Source: Arthrobacter sp. YN
Lineage (GTDB): Bacteria; Actinomycetota; Actinomycetes; Actinomycetales; Micrococcaceae
Assembly (NCBI RefSeq): GCF_002224285.1
Contig: NZ_CP022436.1
Location: forward strand, 1,054,001 to 1,118,000
Direction: 5' to 3'
Length of the DNA: 64,000 nucleotides
Below the pieces are notes generated by a model. The model made no database searches. It saw only the letters and a list, made by a program, of their open reading frames with translations, and was not told the DNA's origin. Below, one piece after another: positions 35,106-44,767 of the stretch (position 1 is the stretch's first letter; each line of letters opens with the position of its first letter). Made by a program: the position numbers and the translations under genes.

Positions 35106-35330
35106 ATGTGCTACGCGTACTACGACGACTTCGAGCGGCGCACGAAGAAGGACTCCGCGCGCAAGCCCGAGACGCACACGTCTGATGCAAAGTCCGATGC
35201 CAAGAAGGAAGAAGCCCCGGCGGAGAGCCGTCAACGGACGGAAGGAACGTTGTGGACTTTCCTGGCCCGCCGCCGCAGGGAATCCGAGGTTTCCGAACCG
35301 ACGATGAACCGCATCCGCGAGAGAGTCTAG
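35106..35330 (+). CDS. Small charged hypothetical protein
   Basis: A 74-residue, Lys/Arg/Glu-rich protein (MCYAYYDDFERRTKKDS at the start; LARRRRESEVSEPTMNRIRE near the end). AAAGGAGG lies eight bases upstream, a very strong ribosome site that supports translation. I recognise no domain. A terminator follows at 35396. The function is unknown. Confidence 0.75.
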   Translation: MCYAYYDDFERRTKKDSARKPETHTSDAKSDAKKEEAPAESRQRTEGTLWTFLARRRRESEVSEPTMNRIRERV

Positions 35331-35352
35331 GCATTCACTGCCACGGTCAAGG

Positions 35353-35390
35353 AATCTGGACCTGCTCGAAGCAATCTGGACCTGCTCGAA
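35353..35390. repeat. Two direct copies of an 18-bp unit
   Basis: AATCTGGACCTGCTCGAA occurs at 35353-35370 and again at 35373-35390, two bases apart, just before the terminator. Confidence 0.9.
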
Positions 35391-35395
35391 CAAGA

Positions 35396-35429
35396 AGGTG
35401 AAGGCGCTGCGCTCGCAGCGCCTTCACCT
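35396..35429. terminator. Hairpin between small protein and M20 genes
   Basis: AGGTGAAGGCGCTGCG pairs with CGCAGCGCCTTCACCT in a stem of about 14-15 bp, between convergent genes. The T run is short. Confidence 0.75.
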
Positions 35430-35456
35430 ATGCCGGCGGACTGGCTGGCTGGAACC

Positions 35457-36680
35457 CTAGGACGGAGTGGCCAGGAACTCCCGGGCAGCCGCTACCAGGG
35501 CTTCCGTTCCTCGTGTCAGCGTTGGCTGGATAACCGGCGCAAAGTACGGCGAGTGATTCGACGGAATGTCCTCGGGAAGGCGACCCGTTGAGGCGAATTC
35601 CTTGAACAAGGCAGGCTCGGCGCCACCCAGGAACCAGAACACCAGCGGAGCACCGGCAGCCTTGGCCAAGACTCCCACGTCCTCGCTTCCGGACACAGGC
35701 CCGGGGTCGATAATTTGTGTCTCGCCAAACTTTGCCTTGAAAACTGCCGACACCCTCTCGGTGGCAGCTTCGTCGTTGACTGTCAGCGGGAACCGTTCTT
35801 CGAAGTGGATTTCCGGTTCCTTGGGAGCACCTGAAGCTGTGGCTTCCCCCTTGGCAATGCGCTCAATTGAACCGAGGATCTTATCCCTGGTGTCGTCGTT
35901 GAAAGTGCGGACGCTAAGGCCCAGGGTTGCCGTTTCCGGGATGATGTTGTTCTTGGTCCCTGAGTGAATCTGTCCCACGGTTACCACAGCGGAGTCACTG
36001 GCTGCGAGTTCACGCGAGACGATGCCCTGCAACCTGACAGTGGTTGCAGCAGCCATCAATACCGGATCAACAGTGGTCTCCGGACGCGATCCGTGGCCCC
36101 CTCGTCCATGCAAGGTGATGTTGAGGGAATCGGCGGACGCCATAGTGACGCCGGGACGCATGCCGAACCATCCGGCGGGGAAAGGGGCCACATGTTGACC
36201 CAGAACGATGTCCGGTTTCGGCACCATGTCATACAACCCGTCGGAAACCATGGTTTCTGCCCCGCCGCCCCATTCTTCGGCCGGCTGGAAGAGGGCTATC
36301 AGGGTGCCTTGCCACTCATCACGCTGCGCGGCCAGGACCTCCACCGCGCCAACAAGGCAGCTCACGTGCACGTCGTGGCCGCACGCATGCATGACGGGCA
36401 TGTCCTTGCCCTCATGATCGACACCTACAGCCGTGCTCGCATAGTCCAAACCCGTTGCTTCCTTGACCGGCAACGCATCCATGTCTGCCCTGAGCATCAC
36501 CACCGGTCCGGGCCCGTTGTGCAGAACACCAACAACCCCGGTCTTTCCGATGTTGCGGTGAACTGTGAAGCCGAGGTCTTCAAGACAACCCGCGGCGATC
36601 CCGGCGGTTCGGGTCTCCTGGAAGGACAATTCGGGATGGGCATGCAGGTCTTTGTAGAGCTCTTCGAGGTCAATGGTCAT
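35457..36680 (-). CDS. M20-family amidohydrolase (hippurate/IAA-amino-acid hydrolase-like)
   Basis: A 407-residue M20D metallohydrolase. LHAHPELSFQE opens the catalytic domain; VMLRADMDALPV, PVMHACGHDVHVSC, FQPAEEWGGGAETM and the dimerisation domain (GRGGHGSRPETTVDPV) follow, with SNHSPYFAP near the C-terminus. The Cys in ACGHD is typical of this subfamily. It removes N-acyl groups from amino acids or conjugates; the substrate is not readable. It is divergent from the cyclodeaminase-like gene with 90 bases between. Confidence 0.93.
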   Translation of the reverse strand: MTIDLEELYKDLHAHPELSFQETRTAGIAAGCLEDLGFTVHRNIGKTGVVGVLHNGPGPVVMLRADMDALPVKEATGLDYASTAVGVDHEGKDMPVMHACGHDVHVSCLVGAVEVLAAQRDEWQGTLIALFQPAEEWGGGAETMVSDGLYDMVPKPDIVLGQHVAPFPAGWFGMRPGVTMASADSLNITLHGRGGHGSRPETTVDPVLMAAATTVRLQGIVSRELAASDSAVVTVGQIHSGTKNNIIPETATLGLSVRTFNDDTRDKILGSIERIAKGEATASGAPKEPEIHFEERFPLTVNDEAATERVSAVFKAKFGETQIIDPGPVSGSEDVGVLAKAAGAPLVFWFLGGAEPALFKEFASTGRLPEDIPSNHSPYFAPVIQPTLTRGTEALVAAAREFLATPS

Positions 36681-36770
36681 GAGTCTGCCCTTTTCGTTCG
36701 ACGCCTAGGTCTGGCCAGTGTATCCAGCCCAAAGCTGCAAAGGCTGGGAAGCCCCGGCACACTGGATGGC

Positions 36771-37430
36771 ATGAAAGATTCTGAATCAGTCACCACTCAG
36801 CAATCCACTGTGGAGGTTTGGACCAAGGCCTTGGCGGAATCCACCGGTTCGCCGGGCGGGGGTGCCGGGACCGGGGTCATGCTCTCCATCGCGGCCGCGT
36901 TAACGTCCATGGTGGCCGGATACACCGAAGCGGAGGAAGCCCAGCGTGAACAGCTCGGTGGCATCCACGCCCGCGCCCGTGCGCTCCGCCAAGCTGCGCT
37001 TCAATTAGCCGACGACGACGCGTCCGCCTCCGACGCTTTCGGCGGCGCCTTCCGCCTCGACCCCGGTCCGGAACGAGACGCAGCGATTCATCAGGCCTCC
37101 GTCGATGCTGCCAAGGCTTCAGCCGTCCTGGGGGAGCGCGCCATCAACGCCATCGAGGACCTCGGCTGGCTTGCTTCCAACGGGAACCCGGCGCTGATCG
37201 CCGATGTCGTTGTGGGCTTTGGAGCCCTCCGTGCGGCCATAGCGGGAGCTCGAACCAACGTGAGCTTCGACCTCGGGTCGCTGACCTCCGCCGGCACCAC
37301 GCTCCAGGAAGTCAGGGAACAGCATCCAGAGCTTTGGAATACGGTGACCCGGCTCGGCGACGCCCTCGACAGAATCGACGAACTGACTGCCGCCGTCGAC
37401 GAAAAAGCGGCGCCGACCGAAGCTGTCTAG
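36771..37430 (+). CDS. Cyclodeaminase/cyclohydrolase family protein
   Basis: A 219-residue, mostly helical protein of the FTCD C-terminal family. STGSPGGGAGTGVMLSIAAAL near residue 25 is the folate-binding glycine-rich motif, and NPALIADVVVGFGALRAAI later is typical. In formimino-THF cyclodeaminase the domain converts formimino-THF to methenyl-THF; stand-alone bacterial copies may do this or a related cyclohydrolase step. No histidine-degradation genes adjoin. The ribosome site is weak. Confidence 0.85.
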   Translation: MKDSESVTTQQSTVEVWTKALAESTGSPGGGAGTGVMLSIAAALTSMVAGYTEAEEAQREQLGGIHARARALRQAALQLADDDASASDAFGGAFRLDPGPERDAAIHQASVDAAKASAVLGERAINAIEDLGWLASNGNPALIADVVVGFGALRAAIAGARTNVSFDLGSLTSAGTTLQEVREQHPELWNTVTRLGDALDRIDELTAAVDEKAAPTEAV

Positions 37431-37477
37431 CTTCAGTCGGCACCGCGTTTACTACTGCGCCTTCGGCGCTGTGCCCA

Positions 37478-39028
37478 CTACTGCGCCTTCGGCACACGCC
37501 GGAGCACGACGGCGGCGAGCACTGCCGCGCCGGCCATCAGGACCAGCCCAATCGCCGCAGTGATGTGGACGCCGGACTCGAAAGCTGCCCGGGCGGCGAC
37601 TGTCAACGCTTCCGACAACGGAGCCGGGAGTGCGGCTGCCGCATCAACAGCACCGGCGAGGGTTTCCCCGGACTTCCCAGCGGCCTGCGAGGAGACGCCG
37701 TCCGGAATGATGAGGTTGTGCTGGTAGGAAGCCGTGAGGATCGAGCCGAGCACAGCCGTTCCCAGAAGCGACCCCAGTTCATAGCCGGTCTCGGAAATGG
37801 CCGAGGCCGCGCCGGACTTGTCGGCAGGTACGGAGGCCAGGATGAGGTCGTTGGAGATGGTTTCCGCAGCACCGACGCCCACGGCGAGAACGGTCAGGGC
37901 TGACAACAGGAAAACGGGTCCGCTGCCGTGGTCGCCCACCACCACAATCAAGTAACCGACGGCGCTGAGCGTCAGACCCGCGGCGACAACGAAGCCGGGG
38001 CGGACACGCTTGACCAGCGGCACCACCAGCAGGCCTGCGATGACTGTTGCCAGGAGGGCAGGAATCATGGCGATGCCTGCTTCCATGGGGGACTGTCCCT
38101 CAACAAGCTGCAGGTGCTGGGCAAAGAAGTAGATGAAGCCCGTCATGGAGAACAAGGACAGCACGTTTGCCACGATTGCCGTGCTGAACACCTTGTTCTT
38201 GAACAAGGCGACGTCCAGCATGGGGTTCTCGATCCGCTGCTGGCGGCGAACGAACAGGATGCCCATCACCAGGCCGAAGCCCATGAAAGCCGCAGCCGAT
38301 GCTCCGAAGCCGTGAACTGCGAATTCCTTGATGCCGTAGACAAACGGGGCCATGGTGACCACGGACAGGACAATGCTGGTCACGTCGACGCGACCAGGAT
38401 TGGCGTCCTTGGACTCGGGAATGAGGAGCCGGCCGAAGGCCAGAAGCGGCAGGAGCAGGAACGCTGCCACCAGGAAGACGGCACCCCACCAGAAGTGCTC
38501 CACCAGCCAGCCGCCGAAGATCGGGCCGAGCGCCGCGCCACCGGAGAACCCGGCAGCCCAGACGGCGATCGCAAGCCGCCGGCGGTTGGGATCGGTGAAG
38601 ATGTTCCGGATCAGGGACAGCGTTGAGGGCATCAGCATGGCGCCGAAGACACCAAGGCCCGCGCGTCCGGCAATCAGCCATTCAGCGGAAGGCGCGAACG
38701 CCGTAGCAGCCGAAACCGCTGCGAATCCGGTGCTGCCGATCAGCAGCAGCCGCCGTCGTCCGATTCTGTCACCGAGGTTGCCCATGGAAACGAGCAGCGC
38801 GGCGAGGACCAGCGGATAGGCGTCAACAATCCAGAGCAGTTGAACGCCGCCCACGTCCAGGGAGCGGGCGATCTCGGGCAGGGCGAAGGTGAGCGCGGTG
38901 TTGTCGACGGCCACCAGCAGCACCGGGAACATCAGGAGTGCCAGTGCCGTCCAATCGCGCCACGGTGCTGCCTGGCCCATATCGGGACGGGCGGAACGGG
39001 GTGCTTGGGTTGAGGACGGCGAGTACAT
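37478..39028 (-). CDS. MFS multidrug exporter, DHA2 (14-helix) family
   Basis: A 516-residue drug:H+ antiporter. ALLMFPVLLVAVDNTALTFA in helix 1 (D/N motif), WIVDAYPLVLAALLV and LGDRIGRRRLL in loop 2-3, and GPIFGGWLVEHFWWG are the EmrB/QacA/SmvA blocks; the NTALTFALPEIA opening is close to SmvA-type quaternary-compound exporters. I start at MYSPSS (39028). No ribosome site is visible and the operator begins eight bases upstream, so the transcript may have almost no leader. Expression should be controlled by the divergent TetR protein. Confidence 0.93.
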   Translation of the reverse strand: MYSPSSTQAPRSARPDMGQAAPWRDWTALALLMFPVLLVAVDNTALTFALPEIARSLDVGGVQLLWIVDAYPLVLAALLVSMGNLGDRIGRRRLLLIGSTGFAAVSAATAFAPSAEWLIAGRAGLGVFGAMLMPSTLSLIRNIFTDPNRRRLAIAVWAAGFSGGAALGPIFGGWLVEHFWWGAVFLVAAFLLLPLLAFGRLLIPESKDANPGRVDVTSIVLSVVTMAPFVYGIKEFAVHGFGASAAAFMGFGLVMGILFVRRQQRIENPMLDVALFKNKVFSTAIVANVLSLFSMTGFIYFFAQHLQLVEGQSPMEAGIAMIPALLATVIAGLLVVPLVKRVRPGFVVAAGLTLSAVGYLIVVVGDHGSGPVFLLSALTVLAVGVGAAETISNDLILASVPADKSGAASAISETGYELGSLLGTAVLGSILTASYQHNLIIPDGVSSQAAGKSGETLAGAVDAAAALPAPLSEALTVAARAAFESGVHITAAIGLVLMAGAAVLAAVVLRRVPKAQ

Positions 39029-39035
39029 ATCATTT

Positions 39036-39059
39036 ACTGTACCGTCCAGACGGTACAGT
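39036..39059. promoter_or_regulatory. TetR operator between exporter and regulator
   Basis: ACTGTACCGTC, two bases, GACGGTACAGT: perfect 11-bp arms, 24 bp in all. It lies directly upstream of both the exporter start and, 42 bases away, the tetR start. Confidence 0.92.
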
Positions 39060-39100
39060 TTCAAATATAACCCGGCGAGCCTTTAGGGAATGATGGACAC

Positions 39101-39640
39101 ATGCCACGAAAACCAGTTGCCCGGGATGCCGTCCTGGATGCTTTCGAAGCCCTCCTTATCGAGGTGGGGGAGCGAGCTGCCACACTCGACGCCGTTGCCA
39201 AGCGCGCAGGGGTGTCCAAAGGCGGGCTGCTCTATCACTTCCCCAATAAGGAAGCGCTGATCACGGCCCTCCTTGAGCGCTTGGATCTCTTGGCCGACGA
39301 GGACACGGAACTGATGAAGGCGTCGCCCGATGGTTCCGCCGCCTACTTCATCCGCTCCTCGCTCTGGGCTGACACGCCCATGGATCGGGCTTTTGTCGCC
39401 GTCACCAGGTTGGCTGAGGTGGCCCACGAGGAAACGCGTCGCAGGTTCGCCGCCATTCAACAGCGGTGGCTGGACGTGCTCGCCGAGGACGTCGGCCCGG
39501 AGGTCGCCAAAGCTGTGAGCTACATGGGTGACGGCCTGTATTTCAATGCCATCTTCGAAGGTGGGCAGGAGGGTGGCAATGCCGGGCGGGAGGCCGACGT
39601 CGAAATCCTGCTCGGAGTCCTCGAGCGGCTGCGGAAGTAG
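39101..39640 (+). CDS. TetR-family regulator of the MFS exporter
   Basis: A 179-residue repressor. The helix-turn-helix spans about residues 8-52 (ATLDAVAKRAGVSKGGLLYH, then FPNKEALI). The rest is the helical ligand-binding and dimerisation domain. Its position beside the exporter and the 24-bp palindrome makes it the local repressor, presumably released by an exported compound. Confidence 0.94.
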   Translation: MPRKPVARDAVLDAFEALLIEVGERAATLDAVAKRAGVSKGGLLYHFPNKEALITALLERLDLLADEDTELMKASPDGSAAYFIRSSLWADTPMDRAFVAVTRLAEVAHEETRRRFAAIQQRWLDVLAEDVGPEVAKAVSYMGDGLYFNAIFEGGQEGGNAGREADVEILLGVLERLRK

Positions 39641-39687
39641 CAAGGAGTCCATTTGCGGCGGCGCCCCCGACGTAGGACAATTAACCC

Positions 39688-39716
39688 TTGTGGCCTGCCC
39701 TGATCGGGGTCATACA
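39688..39716 (+). promoter_or_regulatory. Promoter of the glycine-cleavage operon
   Basis: TTGTGG (39688-39693), 17-base spacer, CATACA (39711-39716). A start near 39723 would place the riboswitch about 16 bases into the transcript. Confidence 0.55.
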
Positions 39717-39738
39717 TAACTGAAAATGCCTTTGATCT

Positions 39739-39955
39739 GCGGCGGGAGAGTCCTGCAAGCACGTGATGCAGGCGCCGTAGGAGCAAACCCTCCCCAGGAA
39801 TCTCTCAGGCCCACGCACCGCCGCGGCGAGGCAACTCTGGAAAGCAGCAGGCACTCTGCCCACCCAAGGGTGACAGAGTGCTGTGCTCACCGACGGTGCA
39901 AGCGATGTTGTTGATGCAACGCGCGGAAACTCTCAGGTCCAATACAGAGCGGGGA
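39739..39955 (+). ncRNA. Tandem glycine riboswitch
   Basis: Two aptamers in series. The first begins GCGGCGGGAGAG and shows GCCGTAGGAGCAA and AATCTCTCAGG; the second shows GGCAACTCTGGAAAGC, ACCGACGGTGCAAGCGATG and GGAAACTCTCAGGTCC. The blocks GGAGCAA/GTGCAA and CTCTCAGG are the glycine-aptamer hallmarks. It lies upstream of gcvP, 55 bases before the start codon. In other bacteria this element switches gcv genes on when glycine is plentiful. Confidence 0.95.
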
Positions 39956-40009
39956 GGAACCCAGCCGCTGTGGCGTACCCAAACGCTGCCCAAGTAATGG
40001 AGTTCCTTC

Positions 40010-42856
40010 GTGACGGTTAGTTCTGCCTCCACCACCTTCGTCGATCGGCATATTGGCGCCCGCCGCCAGGCCGACATTGAGACCATGCTCAAGTCCGTCG
40101 GCTACGACACTGTTGATTCGCTGGTTGACACCGCCGTCCCGAACGACATCCGCCAGGACATTGCCCTCACCCTGCAGAACGCGTTGAGCGAAGTTGAGGT
40201 TCTGGCCGAGCTCCGCAAGCTCGCGTCCAAGAACAAGACCGCTGTCCAGATGATCGGCCAAGGCTACTACGACACCGTGACCCCGCCGGTGATCCGCCGC
40301 AACATCCTTGAGTCCCCGGCCTGGTACACCGCCTACACCCCGTACCAGCCGGAAATCTCGCAGGGCCGCCTTGAGGCTCTCCTGAATTTCCAGACCATGG
40401 TCCAGGACCTGGTCGGCCTGCCGATCGCCAACGCCTCCCTGCTGGATGAAGCAACGGCCGTGGCCGAAGCCGTCCTCATGATGCGCAGGGCCAATAAGAA
40501 CAAGGCTGTACAGGACGGTAAGACTGTCCTCGACGCCGACTGCCTCCCGCAGACGATCGCCATTGTGAAGGGCCGCGCTGAGGCTCTCGGCTTCGAGGTC
40601 GAGGTTGCCGATCTTTCCCTCGGTCTCCCGGAAGGCGCCATCAACGGCGTCGTCCTCCAGCAGCCGGGCGTTTCCGGCCGCGTGTTCGATCACTCAGCTG
40701 TGATCGCCGAGGCCAAGGAGCGTGGCGCGCTGGTTACCGTCGCCGCCGACCTCCTGTCCCTCACTCTCATCACCCCTCCGGGCGAGCAGGGTGCGGACAT
40801 CGCCGTTGGCTCCGCACAGCGCCTGGGCGTTCCGTTGTTCTTCGGCGGCCCGCACGCCGCCTACATGGCGGTCCAGAAGGGCCTCGAGCGTTCCATGCCC
40901 GGCCGCCTGGTGGGCGTTTCCAAGGACGACGCCGGTGTCCCCGCCTACCGCTTGGCGCTGCAGACCCGAGAGCAGCACATCCGCCGCGAGAAGGCCACGT
41001 CCAACATCTGTACCGCCCAGGCGCTGCTGGCCATCGTGGCCTCGATGTACGCCGTTTACCACGGCCCCGAGGGCCTCAAGGCGATCGCTGAAACCGCGCA
41101 CGGCCACGCCCGCACCCTGGCAGCGTCACTGAAGGCTGCCGGCGTCGAGGTCCTTCACGGCTCCTTCTTCGACACCATCACGGTCCGCGTCCCCGGCAAA
41201 GCGGCCGAGATCGTCGCTGCCGCCGAGGCCAAGGGCATCAACCTGCGCGGCGTTGACGCTGACACGGTGGGCATCTCCGTCGATGAGACCACCACGTCCG
41301 AGATTGTCGGCGGTCTCCTTGATGTCTTCGGCGCTTCGGTTTCCGAAGCTGTTGAAGGCTTCGCGATTGAGGCTTCCGTGGAGCGCACCAGCGACTTCAT
41401 GCAGCACCCTGTGTTCAACACCCACCGCTCCGAAACCCAACTCCTGCGCTACATCCGGAAGCTCTCGGACCGCGACCTCGCGCTGGACCGCACCATGATC
41501 CCGCTGGGTTCCTGCACCATGAAGCTCAACGCCACCGCTGAGATGGAAGCCATTTCCTGGCCGGAGTTCGCCTCCATCCACCCGTTCGCCCCGGATTCCC
41601 AGACCGAGGGCTGGCGTGAACTCATCTCCGACCTCGAAGCACAGCTGACCGAGATCACCGGCTATGACCAGGTCTCCATTCAGCCGAACGCCGGTTCCCA
41701 GGGCGAGCTCGCCGGACTCCTGGCGATCCGTGGCTACCACCTGTCCCGCGGCGACGAGCAGCGCAATGTCTGCCTCATCCCCGCTTCTGCCCACGGCACC
41801 AACGCAGCCTCGGCAGTGCTGGCAGGCATGAAGGTTGTAGTTGTTGCTACCGCGCCTGATGGCACCATCGACCACGTTGACCTCAAGAACAAGATCGAAG
41901 CCCACCGGGATGCCCTCTCGGCCATCATGATCACCTACCCCTCCACGCACGGTGTGTACGACGCCGACGTCCGCGAGGTATGCGACGCCATCCACGAGGC
42001 CGGCGGCCAGGTCTACATCGACGGCGCCAACCTCAACGCACTCGTTGGGCTCGCCCAGCCGGGCAAGTTCGGCGGCGACGTGTCCCACCTGAACCTGCAC
42101 AAGACTTTCTGCATCCCGCACGGCGGTGGCGGACCGGGCGTTGGTCCGGTTGCTGCCAAGGCGCACCTCGCACCGTTCATGCCGGGCGATGCAGCCTCCT
42201 GGACCGAAGGCAACGACGTCCCGATCTCCGCATCCCGCTTCGGTTCCGCCGGCGTCCTGCCGATTTCCTGGGCCTACGTGAAGCTCATGGGTGGCCAGGG
42301 ACTGACGGAAGCCACCAAGTCCGCCCTGCTCGCTGCGAACTACATCGCCTCACGTCTCAACGACCACTTCCCGGTGCTGTACACCGGCGAAGGTGGTCTA
42401 GTGGCCCACGAGTGCATCCTGGACCTCCGTGAACTGACTGCCAAGACCGGCGTCACCGCTGAAGATGTGGCCAAGCGCCTCATCGACTTCGGCTTCCACG
42501 CCCCCACCCTGGCCTTCCCGGTTGCCGGAACTCTCATGGTGGAGCCCACCGAGTCCGAGGACCTGGCCGAGATCGACCGCTTCATCGAAGCCATGATCAC
42601 CATCCGCAAGGAAATCGACCAGGTTGCCCACGGCGATTTCTCCGTGCAGGATTCCCCGCTTCGCCACGCGCCGCACACGGCTGCCGCCGTCGTAAGTTCT
42701 GATTGGGACCGTGCGTACCCGCGCGAGCAGGCCGCCTTCCCGGTCCACCACCTGAAGCAGGACAAGTACTTCCCGCCCGTAGGCCGCATCGACGGCGCAG
42801 CCGGAGACCGCAACCTGGTGTGCTCCTGCCCGCCCATCGAAGACTTCGAAAACTAA
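40010..42856 (+). CDS. gcvP: Glycine dehydrogenase (decarboxylating), P protein
   Basis: The 948-residue single-chain P protein decarboxylates glycine on PLP and hands the aminomethyl group to lipoyl-GcvH. The N-terminal half begins [18 protein letters not shown]; the C-terminal half contains the PLP lysine in [18 protein letters not shown], and HLAPFMPGD and [15 protein letters not shown] are conserved. The start is GTG with GGAG eight bases upstream. It is the first gene under the tandem riboswitch, followed by gcvT ten bases later. Confidence 0.97.
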   Translation: MTVSSASTTFVDRHIGARRQADIETMLKSVGYDTVDSLVDTAVPNDIRQDIALTLQNALSEVEVLAELRKLASKNKTAVQMIGQGYYDTVTPPVIRRNILESPAWYTAYTPYQPEISQGRLEALLNFQTMVQDLVGLPIANASLLDEATAVAEAVLMMRRANKNKAVQDGKTVLDADCLPQTIAIVKGRAEALGFEVEVADLSLGLPEGAINGVVLQQPGVSGRVFDHSAVIAEAKERGALVTVAADLLSLTLITPPGEQGADIAVGSAQRLGVPLFFGGPHAAYMAVQKGLERSMPGRLVGVSKDDAGVPAYRLALQTREQHIRREKATSNICTAQALLAIVASMYAVYHGPEGLKAIAETAHGHARTLAASLKAAGVEVLHGSFFDTITVRVPGKAAEIVAAAEAKGINLRGVDADTVGISVDETTTSEIVGGLLDVFGASVSEAVEGFAIEASVERTSDFMQHPVFNTHRSETQLLRYIRKLSDRDLALDRTMIPLGSCTMKLNATAEMEAISWPEFASIHPFAPDSQTEGWRELISDLEAQLTEITGYDQVSIQPNAGSQGELAGLLAIRGYHLSRGDEQRNVCLIPASAHGTNAASAVLAGMKVVVVATAPDGTIDHVDLKNKIEAHRDALSAIMITYPSTHGVYDADVREVCDAIHEAGGQVYIDGANLNALVGLAQPGKFGGDVSHLNLHKTFCIPHGGGGPGVGPVAAKAHLAPFMPGDAASWTEGNDVPISASRFGSAGVLPISWAYVKLMGGQGLTEATKSALLAANYIASRLNDHFPVLYTGEGGLVAHECILDLRELTAKTGVTAEDVAKRLIDFGFHAPTLAFPVAGTLMVEPTESEDLAEIDRFIEAMITIRKEIDQVAHGDFSVQDSPLRHAPHTAAAVVSSDWDRAYPREQAAFPVHHLKQDKYFPPVGRIDGAAGDRNLVCSCPPIEDFEN

Positions 42857-42866
42857 AGGATCGGTC

Positions 42867-44000
42867 ATGACTGAGAACTACACAGCTCTTTACGAAGAGC
42901 ACAAGAAACTCGGCGCGTCCTTCACCGACTTCGGTGGCTGGCAGATGCCGCTCAAGTACTCCTCGGAGCTGGCTGAGCACCATGCCGTCCGCAAATCCGC
43001 GGGCCTGTTCGACCTCTCCCACATGGGCGAAGTCTGGGTCGCCGGTCCCGAGGCCGCAGCATTCCTCGATTACGCCCTGGTGGGCAAAATCTCCGCCATG
43101 GCCATCGGCAAAGCAAAGTACTCGCTGATCTGCCAGGAAGACGGCGGCATCATTGATGACCTCATCACGTACCGCCGTGGTGACCAGAAGTTCCTGGTGG
43201 TTCCGAACGCCGGCAACGCCGCGGTTGTTGCCGCCGCACTGTTGGAGCGCGCCGCCGGGTTCGACGTCGTAGTTGAGGACGCCTCCGCTGAGACCTCGCT
43301 GATTGCTGTTCAAGGGCCGCTGGCCGAAGCGATCCTCCTTCGCCTGGTGCCCGCTGAACAGCACGCACTGGTCACCGAACTGAAGTACTACGCGGCGGTT
43401 GACGTCCCGTTCACGTTCGACGGCGGCACGCAGGAGCTGCTGCTGGCCCGCACCGGGTACACCGGCGAAGACGGCTTCGAGATCTTTGTCCCGAACGAGT
43501 CCGCAGCCGCCCTCTGGCAGGCCATCGCCGACGCCGCTGAAGACGGCGAACTCACCCCGGCCGGCCTCGCATCCCGCGACTCCCTGCGCCTCGAAGCGGG
43601 CATGCCCTTGTACGGCAACGAGCTCTCCCGCGAAGGCAACCCCTTCGCAGCAGGACTCGGCCCCGTGGTGGCACTGTCAAAGGAAGGCGACTTCGTTGGC
43701 AAGGACGCGCTCGCTGCGTTGAAGGCCGACGGTGCCGGCTCCACCAGCGGACGCAAGCTCGTTGGCCTCAAGGGGCTGGGGCGCCGCGCCGGACGCGGAC
43801 ACTACCCGGTCCTCAAGGACGGCGCAGTGGTTGGCGAAGTCACGTCCGGCCAGCCGAGCCCCACGCTCGGCTACCCGGTAGCGTTGGCGTATGTCGACGT
43901 CGAGCACTCAGAGCTTGGTACCGGCCTGGACATCGACCTTCGGGGCAAGAGCGAGCCGTTCGAAGTTGTCGCACTGCCGTTCTACAAGCGCCAAAAGTAA
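42867..44000 (+). CDS. gcvT: Glycine cleavage T protein (aminomethyltransferase)
   Basis: A 377-residue THF-dependent enzyme that releases ammonia from the aminomethyl-lipoyl arm and makes 5,10-methylene-THF. FTDFGGWQMPLKYSSELAEH, FDLSHMGEVWV, RTGYTGEDGFEIFV and RDSLRLEAGMPLYGNEL are the folate-binding signature blocks. It follows gcvP by ten bases and is separated from gcvH by 261 bases containing a long dyad. Confidence 0.97.
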   Translation: MTENYTALYEEHKKLGASFTDFGGWQMPLKYSSELAEHHAVRKSAGLFDLSHMGEVWVAGPEAAAFLDYALVGKISAMAIGKAKYSLICQEDGGIIDDLITYRRGDQKFLVVPNAGNAAVVAAALLERAAGFDVVVEDASAETSLIAVQGPLAEAILLRLVPAEQHALVTELKYYAAVDVPFTFDGGTQELLLARTGYTGEDGFEIFVPNESAAALWQAIADAAEDGELTPAGLASRDSLRLEAGMPLYGNELSREGNPFAAGLGPVVALSKEGDFVGKDALAALKADGAGSTSGRKLVGLKGLGRRAGRGHYPVLKDGAVVGEVTSGQPSPTLGYPVALAYVDVEHSELGTGLDIDLRGKSEPFEVVALPFYKRQK

Positions 44001-44004
44001 GCCT

Positions 44005-44120
44005 GAAGACTTTGGGACCGACATCCTCCGCGGGCTCGGTCGCTTAGGCGTCCGCTGAGCGGACGCGAAGCTCCCTTGGACGCCCGCTTCCGGATGTCGG
44101 TTCCAAAGGGGAGAGTCTTC
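44005..44120. repeat. Nested dyad element, copy 1
   Basis: Outer arms GAAGACT/AGTCTTC, then GACCGACATCC/GGATGTCGGTTC, enclose CGGGC/GCCCG and the inner hairpin GCGTCCGC-TGA-GCGGACGC. A 48-bp core (44035-44082) recurs at 44700-44747 with 43 of 48 bases identical. It fills most of the gcvT-gcvH gap and may stabilise or end the gcvPT transcript. The rest of the gap contains the gcvH upstream region. Confidence 0.85.
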
Positions 44121-44261
44121 CGGCGCTTCGTGAACCGCTAAGGTGCTGGGGGAGTGGCGACCTGCCGAAGGCGATCCTTTGCCACACCCCCATGCCAACC
44201 GCCCAGACGGCCCCCGCCGCGACACAATTAGATTTAGACCACTCAACCTTAAGGAAAAAGA

Positions 44262-44648
44262 ATGCCCAAAGTAGCGCCCGAACTTCAGTACTCCGACGAG
44301 CACGAGTGGGTCTCCCGCGGCGAAGGGAACTCGGTGTCCGTTGGTATCTCCGAGGTTGCCACCGACGCACTGGGTGACATTGTGTATGTTGACCTCCCCG
44401 AGGTTGGCTCCACGGTGACCGCTGGCGAGACCTGTGGCGAAGTTGAGTCCACCAAGTCCGTCTCGGACCTGTACTCGCCCGTTACCGGCGAGGTCACGGA
44501 GATCAACGACGCAGTTGTCGGCGACCCCGCCCTGATCAACAACGACCCCTACGGTGCCGGCTGGCTCTTCAAGGTGGCCGCCGAGTCCGAGGGCCCGCTG
44601 CTCTCGGCCGAGGAGTACGCCTCCAAGAATGGCGGAGACCTCTCCTAG
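44262..44648 (+). CDS. gcvH: Glycine cleavage H protein
   Basis: A 128-residue lipoyl carrier. [20 protein letters not shown] carries the lipoylated Lys, and [10 protein letters not shown] is the usual N-terminal block. It shuttles the aminomethyl group between GcvP and GcvT and is also reduced by lipoamide dehydrogenase. It is not tightly linked to gcvT; a long dyad separates them, so it may have its own promoter. Confidence 0.97.
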   Translation: MPKVAPELQYSDEHEWVSRGEGNSVSVGISEVATDALGDIVYVDLPEVGSTVTAGETCGEVESTKSVSDLYSPVTGEVTEINDAVVGDPALINNDPYGAGWLFKVAAESEGPLLSAEEYASKNGGDLS

Positions 44649-44661
44649 GTTCCTCCGACCG

Positions 44662-44694
44662 AGAGGACATGGCCCGAAAGGGCCGACGTCCTCT
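44662..44694 (+). terminator. Hairpin after gcvH
   Basis: AGAGGAC..GGCCC, loop GAAA, GGGCC..GTCCTCT begins 13 bases after the gcvH stop. It leads directly into dyad copy 2. Confidence 0.55.
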
Positions 44695-44697
44695 GCG

Positions 44698-44767
44698 ACC
44701 TCGGTCGCTTGGGCGCCCGCTGGGCGGACGCGAAGCTTCCTTAGACGGTCGCTGCCGGACGCCGGTC
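44698..44767. repeat. Nested dyad element, copy 2
   Basis: This copy keeps the core CTCGGTCGCTT..GGCG..CCGCTG..GCGGACGCGAAGCT with five changes from copy 1. Four of these are A/G or C/T exchanges inside the inner hairpin region, so the stem is mostly kept. Its outer arms differ from copy 1. Confidence 0.85.
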
